Part shown: in pieces, positions 7,042 through 10,855 of the stretch | Position numbering within the stretch: the first letter of the stretch is position 1 | Layout of the letters: the number at the start of each line of letters is the position of its first letter | Source: an uncultured Gammaproteobacteria bacterium | GTDB taxonomy: Bacteria > Pseudomonadota > Gammaproteobacteria > SZUA-140 | Assembly (NCBI GenBank): GCA_945787585.1 | Contig: CALZIG010000284.1 | Span: 1-10,855, forward strand | Direction: 5' to 3' | Length of the DNA: 10,855 nt | The notes under the pieces: generated by a model | Seen by the model: the letters and a program-made list of their open reading frames with translations, nothing else | Told to the model about the DNA's origin: nothing | Database searches by the model: none | Translations under genes and position numbers: made by a program

Positions 7042-7377
7042 ATGAGCAGTAAAAGTATCTACAAAGTGATCTTTCACAACGAAGGCAAGCTCTACGAGCT
7101 GTATGCGCGTGAGATCTATCAGGGCGAGCTCTACGGCTTTGTTGAGATTGAAGAACTGATTTTTGGTGAAAACAGTGCCGTGGTGGTCGATCCGAGTGAA
7201 GAACGGCTCAAAACTGAATTTGCCGATGTTAAAAGAAGCTTTATTCCAATGCATTCAATCGTGCGGATTGATGAAGTTGTCAAAGAGGGTGCGGGCAAGA
7301 TCACTGAATTAACGGGCAAAAGCGGCAATGTGGCGCAATTCCCGGGGCCGGTCTACACGCCGAGAAATGATAAATAA
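7042..7377 (+). CDS. DUF1820 family protein
   Basis: This 111-residue protein matches the DUF1820 family of small cytoplasmic proteins known mainly from gamma- and betaproteobacteria. Conserved segments include IYKVIFHNEGKLYELYARE (residues 6-24), LYGFVEIEELIFGE (30-43), VVVDPSEERLKTEF (47-60) and RSFIPMHSIVRIDEV (65-79), followed by a variable tail rich in G, K and P. No enzymatic motif, membrane segment or signal peptide is visible, and the function of the family is not known. GGAAGGA at 7022-7028 is a strong ribosome-site sequence but lies 13 nt from the ATG, farther than usual. It is divergent from the DUF455 gene and stands alone as a transcription unit, with a possible weak hairpin after its stop. 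Confidence 0.9.
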   Translation: MSSKSIYKVIFHNEGKLYELYAREIYQGELYGFVEIEELIFGENSAVVVDPSEERLKTEFADVKRSFIPMHSIVRIDEVVKEGAGKITELTGKSGNVAQFPGPVYTPRNDK

Positions 7378-7380
7378 TGG

Positions 7381-7404
7381 TATCGACGGGGCGCTACCGC
7401 GATA
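7381..7404 (+). terminator. Possible weak hairpin after the DUF1820 gene
   Basis: TATCG-A-CGG pairs with CCG-CGATA around a 7-nt loop, giving an 8-bp stem with one bulged A, 3 bases after the DUF1820 stop. The tail is only moderately T-rich (GAGTGTGTTTCATTT), so termination would be weak. Confidence 0.3.
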
Positions 7405-7511
7405 GAGTGTGTTTCATTTAATATTGCTGTCTGATTGTCGATATTCACTACAGGGTCACATCACGGCACGTGGGTGTGCGGAATGTATTGAATGGATCAG
7501 AGAACGGTATT

Positions 7512-8459
7512 ATGCAGTGTCCCAAATGTCAGTATACGCGACGTGAAGTCGAAGCAGTGCCCGATTGGCAGTGCCCGAAGTGTGGTATCGCCTACCAGAA
7601 ATTCAAGCCTGAAGTAAAACAGCCCAAAGAAGTGTTGACGACAGCCGTGGTGGAGCCGCCGTCGGATAAACCAAAAGGCACCACTTTCAAAGATATTCGC
7701 GTTGCGATCCTGTTACTGATTTTATTGTTTGTTGCGCTTGATCAGTTCTTTATGAAAGTAAACACCTCCGACTGGGATCAGCCACTGCGGGTGGTGATCT
7801 ATCCGATCAATGGCGATCAAAGCAGTGAATCTTCTGATTATATTGCAACACTGAACGAAGGCGATTTTTCAGAGATTAACCAGTTTATGCGACGCGAGGC
7901 AGCGCGTTACGGCATTGCGATCAGTGATCCATTAGATGTCCGTATGGGGCCAGAAATTGGAGAAATCCCGCCGCTGCCACCCACCGAGCATAGCGTACTG
8001 GATACCATTATATGGAGCCTGAGCTTTCGTTACTGGGCATTTACAGTGGATACCTATAACGGCCCTAAACCTGATATCCGGATTTTTACGTTGTACTATG
8101 ATCCGAAAGTACATAAACGATTGCCGCATTCAACCGGCATAGAAAAAGGTATGTTGAGTATCGTGCATGCGTTCTCTCATACTAAAACGGCGCAATCGAA
8201 TAATTTTGTCATCACACATGAGATGTTGCACACATTAGGCGCAACGGATAAATACTCATTTCAAAACAATCAGCCGATTTTTCCAGAGGGCTACGCAGAG
8301 CCGGAAAAAGAACCGCTCTACCCACAACGTTATGCAGAGGTGATGGGCGGACGTGTGCCGCTGGATCAGGTGCGCTCAGAAATACCCAGAGGGCTAAATG
8401 AGGCGATCATCGGGCCGTTGACAGCATGGGAGATCGGTTGGATAAAAGGAGAAGAGTAG
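7512..8459 (+). CDS. Zinc-ribbon, single-TM protein with a metzincin-like HExxHxxGxxD zinc site (putative metalloprotease)
   Basis: The 315-residue product has three visible parts. The N-terminus is a four-cysteine zinc ribbon, MQCPKC (C3, C6) and DWQCPKCGIAY (C21, C24). A Pro/Lys-rich linker leads to one membrane helix (IRVAILLLILLFVALDQFF, 62-80). The remaining 235 residues probably lie outside the cytoplasm and contain ITHEMLHTLGATDKY (234-248): H236, E237, H240, G243 and D246 form HExxHxxGxxD, the metzincin-type pattern with Asp as third ligand, as in snapalysin. AEVMGG (275-280) could be the Met-turn. It is therefore a putative membrane-anchored zinc protease of unknown substrate. I chose ATG 7512 over an in-frame GTG at 7470 because zinc ribbons of this type begin right at the N-terminus. 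Neither start has a strong ribosome site. I do not recognise a named family. Confidence 0.75.
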   Translation: MQCPKCQYTRREVEAVPDWQCPKCGIAYQKFKPEVKQPKEVLTTAVVEPPSDKPKGTTFKDIRVAILLLILLFVALDQFFMKVNTSDWDQPLRVVIYPINGDQSSESSDYIATLNEGDFSEINQFMRREAARYGIAISDPLDVRMGPEIGEIPPLPPTEHSVLDTIIWSLSFRYWAFTVDTYNGPKPDIRIFTLYYDPKVHKRLPHSTGIEKGMLSIVHAFSHTKTAQSNNFVITHEMLHTLGATDKYSFQNNQPIFPEGYAEPEKEPLYPQRYAEVMGGRVPLDQVRSEIPRGLNEAIIGPLTAWEIGWIKGEE

Positions 8460-8540
8460 CCGTTTGGCAGCAGAACTCCCTGATCTGGCGCCGTCCGATG
8501 CGCTAATGAATTGAAACCGCGTAGCACGGCAACAGTTGCA

Positions 8541-8549
8541 TGTTAAAAT
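8541..8549 (+). promoter_or_regulatory. Candidate extended -10 promoter of proB
   Basis: TGTTAAAAT fits the extended -10 pattern TGnTAnAAT closely (TG, one base, then TAAAAT). The -35 position (GTAGCA, 8521-8526) is poor, as is tolerated with an extended -10. Transcription would start near 8556, with AGAGGA at 8568-8573 placed 6 nt before the GTG start. Confidence 0.4.
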
Positions 8550-8579
8550 ACCACCTGAATTTAACACAGAGGAATTGAA

Positions 8580-9347
8580 GTGCAGCGTATCACGTTGAAA
8601 GTCGGTAGCAGTGTCTTAACAGAAAATAATGCGATCGCTCAGGAGCGCATGCTTAATCTGGTTTCGCTTATCGCCAAGTTACAAAAAAAATATGAAGTGA
8701 TTTTAGTATCGTCCGGGGCTGTTGCCGCAGGCTATACAGCCTTGAGACTGGATCGTAAAATAAATATTGGCAAGAAAGTGCTCGCGGCAGTAGGGCAACC
8801 AATATTGATGAGCGGCTATAAGAAATTATTTGATATTTATGATATTGATATCAGTCAGATTCTCACCACCGAAGAGGATTTTGATTCGATCACCCATATC
8901 GATATCATTAAACAGATTATCGATGCTCAGCTGGAGAACGATATACTGCCCATCGTTAACGAAAACGATATTACTACGATTTCAGAGCAAGTATTTGGTG
9001 ACAATGACCAGCTCTCTGCTCATGTTGCACACCACACTAATTCAGATATGTTGATGATACTGAGTGATATAGATGGCTATTATGATAAAAATCCCACTCA
9101 ATTCGATGATGCGAAAATCATTAGCAACATCTCTTCTATTCCTGAAGGAGCATTAGGCGAGACATGTACCCCTAATCACGAATTTGCCACTGGCGGTATT
9201 GTAACTAAACTCAAAGCCGCTCATTATCTTCTTGGTAAAGGGAGAAAAATGTTTTTGTGCAGCGGTTTTGATCTGTCCACCGCCGAAGATTTTCTGCTTA
9301 AAGGTCGACAAAAAAAGGGAACGCTTTTTTCTGCAACCCCTTCGTAA
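8580..9347 (+). CDS. proB: Glutamate 5-kinase, short form without PUA domain
   Basis: ProB phosphorylates L-glutamate to glutamyl 5-phosphate, the first step of proline synthesis in the cytoplasm. All amino-acid-kinase motifs are present: KVGSS (7-11), VSSGAVAAG (43-51), GQP (72-74), VNENDITT (126-133), FGDND (139-143), LSDIDGYYDKNP (161-172) and TGGIVTKLKAA (204-214). At 255 residues it ends after the kinase domain and lacks the C-terminal PUA domain of the about 367-residue enterobacterial enzyme. The ending KMFLCSGFDLSTAEDFLL...GTLF and the whole architecture recall Campylobacterota ProB (about 250 residues) rather than the usual gammaproteobacterial form. The start is GTG, fixed by AGAGGA 6 nt upstream. 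No proA, proC or obgE lies beside it, codons look more A/T-rich than in the neighbouring genes, and an IS30 element sits 61 bases downstream, which together suggest transfer. Confidence 0.9.
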   Translation: MQRITLKVGSSVLTENNAIAQERMLNLVSLIAKLQKKYEVILVSSGAVAAGYTALRLDRKINIGKKVLAAVGQPILMSGYKKLFDIYDIDISQILTTEEDFDSITHIDIIKQIIDAQLENDILPIVNENDITTISEQVFGDNDQLSAHVAHHTNSDMLMILSDIDGYYDKNPTQFDDAKIISNISSIPEGALGETCTPNHEFATGGIVTKLKAAHYLLGKGRKMFLCSGFDLSTAEDFLLKGRQKKGTLFSATPS

Positions 9348-9408
9348 GTTTAGCTGTCTGTTGAAAACAGAATTTTGGGTTCAGTGTAAAAACTAAACGT
9401 CAGCTTTG

Positions 9409-9438
9409 GATTGCGGATTCAACCGGTCAACGCAACAC
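9409..9438 (+). repeat. Left terminal inverted repeat of the IS30 element
   Basis: The outer end reads GATTGCGGATTCAACCGG and continues to ...CAACAC at 9438. It pairs with 10614-10643, with a single mismatch at its ninth base (A against G). Confidence 0.93.
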
Positions 9439-9472
9439 TGTAATCTTATATTAAAAAGATGGAGTGTTGAAG

Positions 9473-10630
9473 ATGGGTTATCGGGCACGAATAAACTATA
9501 CCGCAGAACAAAGATCTGAGATGTGGGAACGTTGGAAGAGTGGCGATTCACTCAATGAGATTGGCAGAGCTTTTGATAGAAGTTCGTCGTCTATCTTTGG
9601 TCTTTTATCCCTGACCGGCGGGATAAAGCCTGCCCCACGAAAACGTGCACGGCTCGCACTGAGTCTTTCAGATCGTGAAGAGATCTCCAGAGGGCTTGTC
9701 GCCATGCAATCACTCAGACAGATTGCGACGACATTGAAGCGTTCACCCTCAACCATTAGTCGTGAAATCAAACGTAATGGCGGCTATAATGCTTATCGTG
9801 CCACACATGCAGATAAGGCGGCCTGGAAACGCGCCCATCGCCCGAAGGTCTGTAAACTTGTGGCACATCCGGCCTTAAGCCGACTGGTTGAGACGAAACT
9901 TACATTAACGTGGTCACCCGAACAGATTGCAGGGTGGCTTAAGCGTACTTACCCTGGCGCAGAGCACCTTCACGTGTCACATGAAACGATTTATCGAAGT
10001 CTCTTCATCCAGGCACGCGGTGCCCTGAAAAAAGCGCTATTACAGCATTTGAGACGCCCACGAAGCATACGTCGTTCACGCCATCACACACAGAAAACAG
10101 ATAATCACGGCAGGATTACGGATACCGTATCGATTAGCGAGCGTCCTGCTTCGGTTGAAGACCGTGCCGTACCGGGTCACTGGGAAGGCGATTTAATCTC
10201 AGGTTCCAATAACAGTCACATTGCCACTTTAGTTGAACGACACAGCCGCTATGTCATGTTAGTCAAGCTAAAGGGCAAGGACACGGAGAGTGTCATCAAC
10301 GCTTTGGTTAAACATGCCCACAAACTTCCGACTGAACTTTACAAGTCACTGAGCTGGGATAGAGGCAAGGAGATGGCAGACCATCAACGTTTCACTCTTG
10401 CAACTGATATTGATGTGTACTTTTGTGATCCACAAAGCCCATGGCAACGTGGTTCGAATGAGAACACCAATGGTTTATTGAGACAATATTTCCCCAAAGG
10501 AACAGATTTATCGGTACACTCTCAGGCAAGGCTCAATGCTGTGGCGCGCCGGTTAAATGAGCGGCCGCGTAAGACATTAGAATTTGAAACACCGGCTGAA
10601 CGTTTTAATGCATGTGTTGCGTTGACCGGT
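9473..10630 (+). CDS. IS30-family transposase
   Basis: This intact transposase of 386 residues (stop codon 10631-10633) cuts and joins the IS ends. The N-terminal third holds two helix-turn-helix regions: SLNEIGRAFDRSSSSIFGLL (26-45), and LRQIATTLKRSPSTISREIKRNGG (81-104), which carries the SxISREIxRNGG hallmark of IS30 enzymes. The DDE catalytic domain has D240 in GHWEGDLI, D296 in SWDRGKE and E330 in RGSNENTNGLLRQYFPKGTD (327-346). The D-E spacing of 33 residues is typical. I chose ATG 9473 (MGYRAR, the usual start in this subgroup, with GGAG at 9461-9464) over the in-frame GTG at 9464. The last codons run into the right inverted repeat. No frameshift or missing catalytic residue is seen, so it could be active. 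Confidence 0.95.
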
Positions 10631-10643
10631 TGAACCCGCAATC
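10614..10643 (-). repeat. Right terminal inverted repeat of the IS30 element
   Basis: Its complement matches the left repeat at 29 of 30 bases. It begins inside the transposase codons for CVALTG and contains the stop codon at 10631-10633. Confidence 0.93.
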
Positions 10644-10855
10644 GATAGTACGCGCTCGCCATCGATTACCAAACTGGTACTTTCGGCCAGGAGCTGTCTT
10701 TCAGTCCAAGAATCTCGAACGACTGCACCATAGACGTTGCTGACCTTCAGCTTATTAGCCTCGAACGGCAGGTCTGTCTAATAAGAGCAGTCAATCGGAG
10801 TAACATATACTTCTGATGGAAGGTATCCTCGTAGATTAATTTTGTAAATTTTATC
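10644..10855 (-). pseudogene. Possible interrupted minus-strand coding fragment next to the IS30 element
   Basis: Read on the minus strand from the window edge, one frame gives protein-like sequence: YKINLRGYLPSEVYVTPIDC, then SY, a TAG at 10778-10780, then TDLPFEANKLKVSNVYGAVV and further residues ending IDGERVL right up to the IS end. The frame contains only this one stop over about 70 codons, and the stop could be a mutated CAG. It may be a gene disrupted by the IS or already decaying. No family is recognised and no start is visible, because the 5' part would lie beyond the window. Chance openness over this length is possible. Confidence 0.3.

Larger units (their letters stand above)
9409..10643 (+). 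mobile_element. Complete IS30-family insertion sequence (1235 bp)
   Basis: The element is bounded by 30-bp terminal inverted repeats that match at 29 of 30 positions and encloses one intact IS30-type transposase. The right repeat overlaps the last codons of the transposase. I find no direct target duplication at the boundaries: the left flank ends CTTTG and the right flank begins GATAG. Shifting the ends by one or two bases does not reveal one. Confidence 0.93.

Noticed and set aside
6895..7254. A 119-codon frame on the minus strand upstream of the DUF455 gene
   Set aside because: It covers the divergent promoter region and the antisense of the conserved DUF1820 gene, and its sequence shows no family features.
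7470..7511. In-frame GTG as an alternative start of the zinc-ribbon protein
   Set aside because: It would add 14 residues before a zinc ribbon that normally begins at the N-terminus. ATG 7512 places MQCPKC first.
9357..9371. Small hairpin TCTGTT-GAA-AACAGA after proB
   Set aside because: The stem is only 6 bp and A/T-rich with a short AATTTT tail, too weak to call a terminator.

Overview
The window looks like chromosomal DNA of a Gram-negative proteobacterium, most likely a gammaproteobacterium. The reasons are two lipopolysaccharide-type heptosyltransferase-family (GT9) genes, a DUF1820 gene and a DUF455 ferritin-like gene (families I know from gamma- and betaproteobacteria), and a PEP-CTERM protein, which implies an exosortase and envelope exopolysaccharide elsewhere in the genome. 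Base composition is moderate, and no rRNA, tRNA or CRISPR array was seen. The species cannot be named from this sequence.

Layout: positions 1-4176 hold a co-directional, tightly packed glycan-assembly operon on the + strand: the C-terminal half of a GT9 enzyme (cut by the window edge), a GT4 glycosyltransferase/polysaccharide deacetylase chimera broken into two overlapping frames, a GT2 glycosyltransferase, and a complete GT9 enzyme. TGATG and ATGA junctions couple several of these genes. They probably build or modify lipopolysaccharide core or another surface glycan. A peptidase S51-like gene with its own candidate promoter follows (4423-5085). A strong bidirectional terminator then separates it from a convergent PEP-CTERM gene (5208-5754, minus strand), which carries a one-base frameshift and has a sigma-54-like promoter upstream.

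After a 305-base AT-rich spacer come divergent housekeeping-type genes: a DUF455 ferritin-like protein (minus) and a DUF1820 protein (plus). Next is a membrane-anchored protein joining an N-terminal zinc ribbon to a metzincin-like zinc site. Then comes a glutamate 5-kinase of the short, PUA-less type that resembles Campylobacterota ProB and has no proA beside it. The window ends with a complete IS30-family element with 30-bp inverted repeats. Beyond it is a stretch of possibly broken minus-strand coding sequence.

I saw no clear multi-gene novel system. The most distinctive items are the zinc-ribbon/metzincin protein, the split GT4-deacetylase chimera, the possibly transferred proB next to the IS, and the sigma-54-like site in front of the damaged PEP-CTERM gene.
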